Origin: Methylococcaceae bacterium
Lineage (GTDB): Bacteria > Pseudomonadota > Gammaproteobacteria > Methylococcales > Methylomonadaceae
Assembly: GCA_009925045.1 (NCBI GenBank)
Contig: RFQK01000021.1
Coordinates: forward strand, 1 to 13,500
Reading direction: 5' to 3'
DNA length: 13,500 nucleotides
In this document: piece after piece, positions 7,443 through 13,500 of the stretch
Layout: the number at the start of each line of letters is the position of its first letter
How positions within the stretch are numbered: the first letter of the stretch is position 1
The notes under the pieces: generated by a model
What the model saw: only the letters and a program-made list of their open reading frames with translations
What the model was told of the DNA's origin: nothing
Database searches by the model: none
Position numbers and translations under genes: made by a program

Positions 7443-7709
7443 TTAATGGCAGGCACAGCTACCGGCACAACCGCCGCCACTATTGCCACCACCACTGTTA
7501 TTGTCGCCGGCAACATTTTTCTTATTGCCGCTTTTGAAATCAGTTTCATACCAGCCGCCGCCTTTCAGACGAAAGCCTGCGGCAGAAATTTTCTTTTTCA
7601 GTTCTGGCTCTTGACAGGCAGGGCAGGTGACCAGTGGTTCAGCGCCCAGTTTTTGTAATGCTTCGTGAATGTGGCCACAAGCATGACATTGGTATTCGTA
7701 AATTGGCAT
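7443..7709 (-). CDS. FmdB-family zinc-ribbon protein with Gly/Cys-rich tail
   Basis: A small 88-residue protein of the FmdB/CxxC_CxxC_SSSS regulatory-protein family. The name comes from a formamidase gene cluster; the molecular role is not established. The N-terminus [13 protein letters not shown] is the family signature, and a single zinc ribbon is formed by C8/C11 and C29/C32. The conserved aromatic stretch [14 protein letters not shown] follows. From about residue 60 it becomes a low-complexity Lys/Asn/Gly/Ser tail ending in CAGSCACH, with three more cysteines and a terminal His that could bind a metal. A good Shine-Dalgarno (GGGAGT, five bases before the ATG) fixes the start. It lies 77 bases upstream of aspS on the same strand, the usual fmdB-aspS pairing of many proteobacteria. 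It is divergent from pyrC across 110 bases that must hold both promoters. Confidence 0.9.
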   Translation of the reverse strand: MPIYEYQCHACGHIHEALQKLGAEPLVTCPACQEPELKKKISAAGFRLKGGGWYETDFKSGNKKNVAGDNNSGGGNSGGGCAGSCACH

Positions 7710-7778
7710 CAGTTACTCCCATAATCAGTAAACGCCAAGGTAATGAGGTCGTTGTAATAAGAATTCAACACCCCTTAA

Positions 7779-7787
7779 TGCTAGAAT
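7779..7787 (+). promoter_or_regulatory. Possible extended -10 promoter of pyrC
   Basis: TGCTAGAAT matches the extended -10 form TGnTATAAT with one change. No good -35 box lies 17 bases upstream, which extended -10 promoters tolerate. Transcription would start near 7794, about 26 bases before the pyrC ATG. The same TGnTA-AAT form precedes the family 2 glycosyltransferase and gap. Confidence 0.35.
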
Positions 7788-7819
7788 AGCTGGGTATTCT
7801 AATTGAAAACGTCAAAATA

Positions 7820-8851
7820 ATGGATAAATTGACTATTGTAAGACCGGATGACTGGCATCTCCATGTGAGAACGGGTGCTGTTTTGCATGCGGTAATTGCA
7901 GCGACGGCTCAGCAATTTGCAAGGGCCATCATCATGCCCAACCTGAAACCACCGGTCACTTCTGTCGAGCAGGCTTTGAGTTATCGTGAGGAAATCTTGA
8001 GTGTCCTCCCGGCAGGCTCGGATTTTCAGCCTTTGATGACCTTGTACTTAACAGGTCTTACCTCAGTCAATGATGTCAAGCAAGTTGCAGCATCTGAGCA
8101 TATTCACGCGTTTAAACTTTATCCAGCGGGTGCAACAACCAATTCTGATTCGGGAGTAAGCAATATCGAAGCGGCTTATCCGGTTTTTGAAGCCATGGAA
8201 AAGCATGATGTGCCTTTATTGGTACATGGCGAAGTGACTGATGAGAAATACGATATTTTCGATAGAGAGAAAATATTCATAGACAGTCAATTGCAGGCAA
8301 TAGTGAATCGATTTCCGAATTTGCGTATCGTCATGGAACATGTCACGACAGAAGAAGCCGTGCAATTTGTTGCAAGCGCTGCGGATAAAATCGCAGCTAC
8401 GATTACGCCTCAGCATTTATTGTATAACCGTAATGCTATGTTGGCCGGTGGTATCAGACCGCATTTTTATTGCTTACCTATTTTAAAACGTGAGCAACAT
8501 CGCCAGGCATTAGTGGCTGCGGCCACGAGTGGCAGTCCTAAGTTTTTTCTCGGCACCGATAGCGCGCCTCATTTAACCCATCTCAAAGAACATAGTTGCG
8601 GCTGTGCGGGATGTTTTAATGCGCCTGCTGCATTGAGTTTGTACGCAGAAGCCTTCGATCAAGTCGGTAAACTCGACAAATTAGAGGGTTTTGCCAGCTT
8701 TTTTGGGGCTGACTTTTATGGTTTGCCTCGTAATCAGGGGCATGTGACCTTGGCAAAAACTGATTGGCAGGTTCCTGAAGTATTTCATCTGGCCAATGAA
8801 ACCATTACACCTCTCAGAGCGGGAGAAACCCTGCACTGGCAGCTACTTTAA
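7820..8851 (+). CDS. pyrC: Dihydroorotase, class II (PyrC)
   Basis: A cytoplasmic zinc amidohydrolase that interconverts N-carbamoyl-aspartate and dihydroorotate, the third step of pyrimidine synthesis. The 343 residues align with E. coli PyrC (348) with a constant offset of three. All metal and catalytic positions are present: H13 and H15 in WHLHVRTG, the carboxylated lysine K99 in FKLYPAG, H136 in LVHGEV, H174 in MEHVTT and D247 in FLGTDSAPH. R17, which holds the substrate carboxylate, is also kept, but the next residue is Thr where E. coli has Asp (HLHLRDG). The SCGCAGCFNAP motif near residue 260 is typical of the class. The ATG at 7820 fits the family start, but its Shine-Dalgarno is weak (GAAAACG). 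A glycosyltransferase gene follows after 15 bases, so they are probably co-transcribed despite unrelated functions. fmdB is divergent upstream. Confidence 0.96.
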   Translation: MDKLTIVRPDDWHLHVRTGAVLHAVIAATAQQFARAIIMPNLKPPVTSVEQALSYREEILSVLPAGSDFQPLMTLYLTGLTSVNDVKQVAASEHIHAFKLYPAGATTNSDSGVSNIEAAYPVFEAMEKHDVPLLVHGEVTDEKYDIFDREKIFIDSQLQAIVNRFPNLRIVMEHVTTEEAVQFVASAADKIAATITPQHLLYNRNAMLAGGIRPHFYCLPILKREQHRQALVAAATSGSPKFFLGTDSAPHLTHLKEHSCGCAGCFNAPAALSLYAEAFDQVGKLDKLEGFASFFGADFYGLPRNQGHVTLAKTDWQVPEVFHLANETITPLRAGETLHWQLL

Positions 8852-8852
8852 T

Positions 8853-8860
8853 AGGAAGGG
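8853..8860 (+). promoter_or_regulatory. Shine-Dalgarno that decides the TTG start at 8867
   Basis: The purine-rich AGGAAGGG in the pyrC-glycosyltransferase gap stands six bases before TTG at 8867. No ATG or GTG in frame is as well placed, so a TTG start is well supported for the ArnT-like gene. The rare start may lower its translation relative to pyrC. Confidence 0.6.
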
Positions 8861-8866
8861 TCTATC

Positions 8867-10447
8867 TTGATCGTATCCAATCATATCTACCGCTGGGGTT
8901 TGGTTTTGCTCTGGATGCTTTTGACCAGTGCAGTGTTTACCCGCGCCCCAATCCCCATTGATGAGACGCGTTATTTAACCGTAGCCTGGGAGATGTGGCA
9001 ACGCGGTGATTTTTTAGTTCCCTATCTTAATGGGCAGACCTATAGCCATAAGCCCCCTATGTTGTTTTGGTTAATGCAATTAGGCTGGGCCGTTTTGGGT
9101 TTTAATGATGGCTGGCCGCGATTGGTTGGTCCCTTAGTCGCATTGTTAGATTTGTTTTTAGTGAGACAAATTGCTTTAAAACTCTGGCCTAAGCAAATTG
9201 AACTTGCCAATCAGGCGCCTTGGATATTACTGGCAAGCTTGTTGTGGACGCTGTTTGCGACCTCAACCATGTTTGATATTTTGCTAACAGCCTGGGTGTT
9301 AATAGCTATGCTAGGCCTGCTTGACTTGCTTCAGGGTAGGGCGATTAAAGGCTGGCTGTTGGTCGCCTTTGCCATAGCTTGTGGTTTATTGGCTAAAGGT
9401 CCGGTCATTTTTCTGCATATTGTGCCAACTACTCTGCTAATGGCAGTTTGGGCGCGCACTGATGCATTACCCTTCATTCGTTTAAGTATCGGTTTGATTC
9501 TGGCTATTTTATTGGGAATAGCTCTGGCTTTGGTTTGGGCTTTGCCTGCTGCTATGGCGGGTGGTGAAGAATATGCGGGCGCCATTCTTTGGCATCAGAC
9601 AGCCGACAGGGCAGTGTCCACTAATATCCATAAGCGAGGTTTGTTCTGGTATTTACCTTTTCTGCCCTTGTTTTTATTTCCTTGGTTGTTTTGGGGGCGA
9701 GTCTGGCAAGGTTTTCGTTTGCCAGGGTTTTTGCAAGATCTAGGGGTTCGTTTTTGTCTGGTTTGGTTGCTAGCAACCACGGTGTTGTTTTCGGTCTTAC
9801 CGAGTAAGCAAATTCATTATTTGATACCCATGTTGCCGGCTTTTGCTTTATTAGTGGCGCGGGCCTTGACGCAAACGCAATCTAATATCGCTCTCAAATC
9901 AGACATCGTTTTGCCTTTGATGCTGGCCGCCATAGGTGTTTTTCTGATGTGCTTACCCAGTATTCCTGCTTTGAATAGCTACGGCTGGGTTCAAAATGTG
10001 GAGAGGGAGTGGGGTTTAACGGTTCTCACTGTAGCGGTATTTTTGGCTTTGAGCCTTTTTTATTGGCCAAAGTTCAGTGTGCTTGCGATTTCCGCTGCCA
10101 TGGTGGTCGCAATCTTTGCAGGTCTTATTTGCTTCTTTCAATACAACCGCGATAGTTATGATTTAACGCCGGCTGCATTACAAGTCAAAGCCTTTAATGA
10201 ACAGGGTGTTGATTATGCTTTTGTTGGAAATTATCAGGGACAATTAAACTATCTCGGACATCTGACTCAGGCTTTGCCAGTGCTAAAATCTGATCAGGTC
10301 TCTGCCTGGGCAGAACAACACCCTCAAGGCTATTTGATATCACTGGAAAAACAGCGTCCGGAAACGGCTTTTAGGCTTCAAGGACATCGGGAGTACTGGT
10401 TAGTCTTTCGTTCTTCGGCTCAGTTCAATGAGTTAAAACCTTTGTAA
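8867..10447 (+). CDS. ArnT-like polyprenyl-phosphate-sugar glycosyltransferase (GT83/PMT superfamily)
   Basis: A 526-residue polytopic inner-membrane protein of the PMT/ArnT superfamily. These enzymes take a sugar from a polyprenyl-phosphate carrier and add it to lipid A, another lipid or a protein on the periplasmic face. After a first TM segment (about 8-25) comes the superfamily catalytic motif PIDETRY (D32, E33), then the conserved loop with NGQTYSHKPPMLFWL (H61-K62-P63-P64). About a dozen hydrophobic segments fill the protein to about residue 430. The C-terminal 100 residues form a soluble domain (AFNEQGVDYAFVGNYQGQLNYL). The second catalytic-loop acid of E. coli ArnT is replaced by His in SHKPP, so the sugar and acceptor need not be aminoarabinose and lipid A. 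The neighbouring DPM1-like and LAB_N genes supply the expected partners. It starts with TTG 15 bases after pyrC. Superfamily is firm; substrate is unknown. Confidence 0.9.
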   Translation: MIVSNHIYRWGLVLLWMLLTSAVFTRAPIPIDETRYLTVAWEMWQRGDFLVPYLNGQTYSHKPPMLFWLMQLGWAVLGFNDGWPRLVGPLVALLDLFLVRQIALKLWPKQIELANQAPWILLASLLWTLFATSTMFDILLTAWVLIAMLGLLDLLQGRAIKGWLLVAFAIACGLLAKGPVIFLHIVPTTLLMAVWARTDALPFIRLSIGLILAILLGIALALVWALPAAMAGGEEYAGAILWHQTADRAVSTNIHKRGLFWYLPFLPLFLFPWLFWGRVWQGFRLPGFLQDLGVRFCLVWLLATTVLFSVLPSKQIHYLIPMLPAFALLVARALTQTQSNIALKSDIVLPLMLAAIGVFLMCLPSIPALNSYGWVQNVEREWGLTVLTVAVFLALSLFYWPKFSVLAISAAMVVAIFAGLICFFQYNRDSYDLTPAALQVKAFNEQGVDYAFVGNYQGQLNYLGHLTQALPVLKSDQVSAWAEQHPQGYLISLEKQRPETAFRLQGHREYWLVFRSSAQFNELKPL

Positions 10448-10483
10448 ATTCAAGTAAAAAATTAGCTTAATTTTGTAACTATT

Positions 10484-10492
10484 TGATAGAAT
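10484..10492 (+). promoter_or_regulatory. Possible extended -10 promoter before the family 2 glycosyltransferase
   Basis: TGATAGAAT fits TGnTATAAT with one change and lies in the A+T-rich 71-base gap after the ArnT-like gene. There is no convincing -35 box. Transcription would begin about 20 bases before the ATG at 10519. It would allow GT2, LAB_N and hemJ to be expressed apart from pyrC. Confidence 0.3.
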
Positions 10493-10518
10493 TAAATTTT
10501 AAAATCATTTCGTAATCT

Positions 10519-11244
10519 ATGAAAATCTCTGTTGTTGTTCCGGTTCATAACGAAACTGAAAATGTTGATAGCTTGATCGCTGAAATTGCTCAAGCTTTAA
10601 GTTCTCAAGAAGCCTATGAGATGATTTTTGTCGACGATGGTAGTCGAGATGATACTCTGGAGAAACTTAAACAGGCGATGCTGCGCTATCCTGAGTTAAG
10701 AGTCCTGCAACACGCCAAAAGCTGCGGTCAAAGCCGGGCAGTTCATACGGGTGTGTTAGCTGCTCAGTATCCCTGGATTGCTACTCTGGACGGGGATGGA
10801 CAGAATGATCCGGCAGATATTCCGAATTTGGTTGCCGCTTTTGAAGCGCAAAATGATCCGGAGCTTTGGATGTTGGCGGGCTTTCGCCACCAACGCAATG
10901 ACACCGGTTGGAGGCGCTTTTCCTCTAAATTTGCCAATTCAATCCGTCAATCTATTTTGCATGATGCAACCCCCGATACGGGGTGCGGTTTAAAGCTGTT
11001 TCGTCGCGACAAGTTTTTGAGCTTGCCTTATTTTGATCATATTCACCGTTTTCTTCCCGCCTTAGTACAAATGGCTGGCGGTAAAGTGATTTCGGTTAAA
11101 GTCAATCATCGTGCACGCAACTTCGGTCAATCCAAGTATGGCACTCTGGATCGTTTAATGGTGGGGATAGTGGATATTCTGGGTGTGGTTTGGCTGAAAA
11201 AACGTCATAGCCTGCCGCAAATCAGTGAAATTAGCCGTCATTGA
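10519..11244 (+). CDS. Family 2 glycosyltransferase, DPM1-like (polyprenyl-phosphate glycosyltransferase)
   Basis: A 241-residue GT-A fold enzyme expected to transfer a sugar from a nucleotide donor to a polyprenyl phosphate on the cytoplasmic face. The N-terminus KISVVVPVHNETENVDSLI is the standard DPM1-like opening. DDGS at 39-42 holds the nucleotide, and D91-G-D93 in TLDGDGQNDPADI is the DXD metal site. Conserved late motifs TGCGLKLFRRD and HRARNFGQSKYG complete the acceptor site. There are no strong C-terminal TM segments of the kind found in ArnC or GtrB; only a hydrophobic stretch (LMVGIVDILGVVWL) near the end could touch the membrane. The ATG at 10519 lacks a clear Shine-Dalgarno. The next gene starts 16 bases after this stop. 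With the ArnT-like and LAB_N neighbours it likely forms an envelope-lipid glycosylation route. The sugar cannot be told from sequence. Confidence 0.92.
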   Translation: MKISVVVPVHNETENVDSLIAEIAQALSSQEAYEMIFVDDGSRDDTLEKLKQAMLRYPELRVLQHAKSCGQSRAVHTGVLAAQYPWIATLDGDGQNDPADIPNLVAAFEAQNDPELWMLAGFRHQRNDTGWRRFSSKFANSIRQSILHDATPDTGCGLKLFRRDKFLSLPYFDHIHRFLPALVQMAGGKVISVKVNHRARNFGQSKYGTLDRLMVGIVDILGVVWLKKRHSLPQISEISRH

Positions 11245-11260
11245 TGCTGAGGGGTTAATC

Positions 11261-11602
11261 ATGGATCAAGGTTTAGGCTTTTTTCTGGGGCATCTTCTGG
11301 AAAAATGGCAGCAATATTTTGCCGGAATGAGTTCTACCGATATTACTTGGTTAGGGATAGGTTTGGTTGGTCAGACCCTGTTTATGATGCGGTTCATTGT
11401 GCAATGGTGGCATAGTGAAAAGCACAAAAAAAGTATTATTCCAGTGAGTTTCTGGTATCTGAGTTTATCGGGTGGTCTGATTGTTCTGGCCTATGGTTTA
11501 CACCGTTTTGACCCGGTCATTATTATGGGACAGTTGCCCGGCACTTTTGTCTATGCCCGCAATTTGATGCTCATTCGTCGTGAAAGACAGGACTATCCTT
11601 GA
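11261..11602 (+). CDS. LAB_N (lipid-A-disaccharide synthase N-terminal-like) membrane protein
   Basis: A 113-residue membrane protein made only of the LAB_N domain. The domain is named from an N-terminal extension seen on some LpxB proteins and usually occurs alone beside lipid-glycosylation genes. Its biochemical role is not established. Three hydrophobic segments are visible (LGIGLVGQTLFMMRFIVQWW, SFWYLSLSGGLIVLAYGL, and DPVIIMGQLPGTFVYARNLML). The family motifs RFIVQWWHSEKHKKS, PVSFWYLSLSGG and GQLPGTFVYARNL are all present. I chose ATG 11261 because GAGGGG lies six bases upstream and the protein then starts like its relatives. An in-frame start at 11225 would add 12 residues and overlap the upstream gene. 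It sits between the DPM1-like gene and hemJ, one base before the latter. It may act as an accessory or lipid-flipping subunit; that is a guess. Confidence 0.88.
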   Translation: MDQGLGFFLGHLLEKWQQYFAGMSSTDITWLGIGLVGQTLFMMRFIVQWWHSEKHKKSIIPVSFWYLSLSGGLIVLAYGLHRFDPVIIMGQLPGTFVYARNLMLIRRERQDYP

Positions 11603-11603
11603 T

Positions 11604-12029
11604 ATGTTGTGGTTAAAAGCGCTCCATCTGATTTTTATGGTGACCTGGTTTGCAGGGTTGTTTTATTTGCCGCGATTGTTTGTTTATCACGCCATGAGTG
11701 ATGATGCGATTAGTGATGAACGCTTCAAGGTAATGGAACGCAAATTGTATTTCGGCATTATGACGCCGGGAATGGTGTTAACTTTCATTTTCGGTCTCTG
11801 GATGTTGCAGGATTATGCTTGGGCTATGTATGGGCAAGCGGGTTGGCTGCACCTAAAACTGCTGCTGCTGGTCATTCTCATTATTTACCATTGGGTCTGT
11901 GGTCGCTATCTGGCTGATTTTAAACACAATCGTAATCATAAATCGCATGTCTTTTATCGCTGGTTTAATGAAGTACCTGTCTTGTTTTTATTGGCTATCG
12001 TATTCCTGGCGGTATTAAAACCTTTTTAA
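11604..12029 (+). CDS. hemJ: Protoporphyrinogen IX oxidase HemJ (CopD-like family, formerly UPF0093)
   Basis: HemJ oxidises protoporphyrinogen IX to protoporphyrin IX in the inner membrane, the penultimate step of haem synthesis, in bacteria lacking HemG and HemY. From ATG 11604 the protein has 141 residues and begins MLWLKALHLIFMVTWFAGLFYLPRLFVYHA. That is the family's N-terminal signature, with the conserved His at 8 and Arg at 24. Four TM segments are visible: about 4-22, one around LYFGIMTPGMVLTFIFGLWML, one in HLKLLLLVILIIYHWVC that carries the conserved lysine, and a final one in VPVLFLLAIVFLAVL. A GTG at 11580 would add eight residues and overlap the LAB_N gene; the ATG fits the family better. 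Only one base separates it from the LAB_N stop, so translational coupling is likely. A functional link between haem synthesis and its glycosyltransferase neighbours is not evident. Confidence 0.92.
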   Translation: MLWLKALHLIFMVTWFAGLFYLPRLFVYHAMSDDAISDERFKVMERKLYFGIMTPGMVLTFIFGLWMLQDYAWAMYGQAGWLHLKLLLLVILIIYHWVCGRYLADFKHNRNHKSHVFYRWFNEVPVLFLLAIVFLAVLKPF

Positions 12030-12078
12030 AAAGCTTGGCTTGGCTCACCAGTTCGACTGGACGCTGTACCCCCTAATT

Positions 12079-12087
12079 TGCTACAAT
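12079..12087 (+). promoter_or_regulatory. Possible extended -10 promoter of gap-pyk
   Basis: TGCTACAAT matches TGnTATAAT with one change, in the 128-base gap between hemJ and gap. There is no good -35 box at the usual distance. A start near 12094 would give a leader of about 64 bases containing a small GCGC-TTA-GCGC hairpin and a GGAG Shine-Dalgarno nine bases before the gap ATG. Confidence 0.4.
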
Positions 12088-12157
12088 CCATGGCATTTTT
12101 GGGCGCTTAGCGCACATTGTAATAATCACTTTCACACTCATCCCGGAGAAAACTCAA

Positions 12158-13171
12158 ATGGCAATTAAAGTTGCAATCAATGGTTACGGACGTATCGGTC
12201 GCAATGTATTGCGTGCTTTGTATGAATCAGGTCGCACCAATGAAATTCAAATTGTTGCAATCAACGACTTGGGCGATTCCAAAACGAATGCACACTTGAC
12301 CAAATATGACACCGTTCATGGCAAATTCCCGTTTGATGTGTCTGTAGATGGTGATTACATCATCGTTAACGGCGACAAAATCCGTGTCTTGGCTGAAAGA
12401 GATCCTGCTAAATTGCCTTGGGCTGAATTAGGTATTGACGTTGTTCACGAATGTACCGGTTTCTTTACCAGCAAAGCTAAAGCGTCTGCTCATATCGCTG
12501 CTGGCGCTAAAAAAGTCGTTATTTCTGCTCCAGGTGGTAATGATGTCGATGCGACCATCGTTTTTGGTGTTAACCACGAGACCTTAAAAGCATCTGACAC
12601 CGTTATTTCAAACGCTTCTTGCACCACCAACTGTCTGGCGCCTTTAGTCAAACCTTTAATCGACACTATCGGTGTTGATCATGGTTTGATGACAACCATT
12701 CACTCTTACACCAATGACCAAGTTTTGACTGACGTGTATCACAGTGACTTGCACCGTGCCCGTTCAGCGACTCAATCCATGATTCCAACTAAAACCGGCG
12801 CTGCAGCTGCAGTGGGTTTGGTACTGCCAGACATGAAGGGCAAACTGGATGGTTTCGCGATGCGCGTACCTACTATCAATGTTTCTATCGTTGACTTGGC
12901 TTTCCAAGCTTCACGCGAAACCACGAAAGAAGAAATCGACGGTATCTTGAGAGCCGCTGCTGCAGGTCCTTTGAAAGGTATCTTGGCCATCAATGATGAG
13001 CCATTAGTGTCTTCAGACTTTAACCACAATCCACACTCTTCAATCTACGAAGCATCATTAACGAAAGTGACTGGCGGTAATTTTGTCAAAATCCTGTCTT
13101 GGTATGACAACGAGTGGGGTTTTTCAAACCGTATGTTAGACACTACAGTGGCTTTGTATAACGCAAAATAA
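12158..13171 (+). CDS. gap: Glyceraldehyde-3-phosphate dehydrogenase, type I
   Basis: A cytoplasmic tetrameric enzyme that converts glyceraldehyde 3-phosphate, phosphate and NAD to 1,3-bisphosphoglycerate. The 337 residues have the usual length. The N-terminal Rossmann motif is [19 protein letters not shown], with D37 in AINDLGD placed to bind the NAD ribose and favour NAD over NADP. The catalytic cysteine is C155 in [13 protein letters not shown] and the partner histidine H182 in [10 protein letters not shown]-terminal [17 protein letters not shown] is standard. GGAG nine bases before the ATG gives a good start. Codon choice looks even and optimised, as for a highly expressed gene. Pyruvate kinase starts nine bases after the stop, so the two form a lower-glycolysis operon. 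The S-loop and hydrophobic core show nothing unusual. Confidence 0.97.
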   Translation: MAIKVAINGYGRIGRNVLRALYESGRTNEIQIVAINDLGDSKTNAHLTKYDTVHGKFPFDVSVDGDYIIVNGDKIRVLAERDPAKLPWAELGIDVVHECTGFFTSKAKASAHIAAGAKKVVISAPGGNDVDATIVFGVNHETLKASDTVISNASCTTNCLAPLVKPLIDTIGVDHGLMTTIHSYTNDQVLTDVYHSDLHRARSATQSMIPTKTGAAAAVGLVLPDMKGKLDGFAMRVPTINVSIVDLAFQASRETTKEEIDGILRAAAAGPLKGILAINDEPLVSSDFNHNPHSSIYEASLTKVTGGNFVKILSWYDNEWGFSNRMLDTTVALYNAK

Positions 13172-13180
13172 AGGACTTCC

Positions 13181-13500
13181 ATGCAATTGAGAAGAACAAA
13201 AATCCTAGCGACGCTGGGACCTGCTACGGATAAGCCTGGCGTACTTGAAGATTTGTTCGAGGCAGGTATTGATGTCGTTCGCTTAAATTTCTCCCATGGT
13301 TCTGCGCAAGATCATATCGATCGCGCTACTCGTGTCAGAGAGTTAAGCAAAAAAACCGGTCGCCGGGTCGGCATTCTTGCCGACCTCCAAGGTCCAAAAA
13401 TCCGTATTGAACGTTTCAAAGACAATAAAGTCTGGCTGGAAGAAGGTCAGGATTTTGCTTTGGATATCAATCTCGGCAAGTTGGATGGTGATAACACCCA
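13181..13500 (+). CDS. pyk: Pyruvate kinase, N-terminal part (3' end outside window)
   Basis: Pyruvate kinase makes pyruvate and ATP from phosphoenolpyruvate and ADP in the cytoplasm. Only the first 106 codons are inside the window. They begin [22 protein letters not shown], the standard N-terminus, followed by [18 protein letters not shown] (the arginine and asparagine-serine of this motif contact substrate and potassium) and [15 protein letters not shown] at the end of the first barrel strands. The last visible residues, around [23 protein letters not shown], enter the B domain. AAGGA five bases before the ATG supports the start. It lies nine bases after gap and should be co-transcribed with it. 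Whether it belongs to the PykA or PykF subtype cannot be settled from this part. Confidence 0.95.
   Translation, partial: MQLRRTKILATLGPATDKPGVLEDLFEAGIDVVRLNFSHGSAQDHIDRATRVRELSKKTGRRVGILADLQGPKIRIERFKDNKVWLEEGQDFALDINLGKLDGDNT

Noticed and set aside
11580..11603. GTG at 11580 as the hemJ start
   Set aside because: The ATG at 11604 matches the family N-terminus MLW-K--H exactly; the extension lies inside LAB_N coding sequence.
12022..12033. CTTTTTAAAAAG palindrome at the hemJ stop as a terminator
   Set aside because: The arms are A/T only with no loop, so it cannot form a stable terminator hairpin.
1..13500. CRISPR array, tRNA, rRNA or intact insertion sequence
   Set aside because: No regularly spaced direct repeats, cloverleaf arms, conserved rRNA stretches or transposase gene were seen on either strand.

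Overview
The window reads as chromosomal DNA of a gammaproteobacterium. Gene order and protein style (fmdB-aspS, a PyrC of the Escherichia coli class II type, gap-pyk, a LAB_N/DPM1/ArnT-like cluster, hemJ) suggest a Methylococcales- or Pseudomonas-like lineage. That placement is inference from protein resemblance only. Most of the window is ordinary housekeeping sequence, with one clear island of unexplained sequence between positions 3014 and 4388.

Layout. Positions 3-2082 hold most of a heavy-metal-type RND efflux pump permease, cut by the window edge at its 5' end and broken by a one-base frameshift near 464-467. Positions 2108-3013 encode the circularly permuted ribosome-assembly GTPase YlqF/RbgA. 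Next comes a perfect 20-bp-arm palindrome (3019-3060). It is followed by an A+T-rich orphan gene (3223-4083) for a protein of unknown function with two C-terminal membrane segments, and by a 305-base gene-free stretch crowded with inverted repeats. On the minus strand, fmdB (7709-7443), aspS (7365-5575) and nadA (5489-4389) follow one another: a zinc-ribbon protein, an aspartyl-tRNA synthetase with the residues of the non-discriminating type, and quinolinate synthase.

From 7820 to the end everything is on the plus strand. pyrC is followed 15 bases later by an ArnT-like membrane glycosyltransferase. After a 71-base gap with a possible promoter come a DPM1-like family 2 glycosyltransferase, a LAB_N membrane protein and hemJ, tightly packed. 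This looks like a small envelope-lipid glycosylation cassette with a haem-synthesis gene at its end: the family 2 enzyme would charge a polyprenyl-phosphate carrier and the ArnT-like enzyme would transfer the sugar on the periplasmic side. After a promoter region, gap and the first third of pyk form a lower-glycolysis operon that runs off the window.

The items most worth a second look are the 3014-4388 island (orphan two-TM protein, flanking palindrome, possible structured RNA), the frameshifted efflux pump, and the AspRS residues that predict tRNA-dependent asparagine formation. No rRNA, tRNA, CRISPR array or intact insertion sequence was seen.
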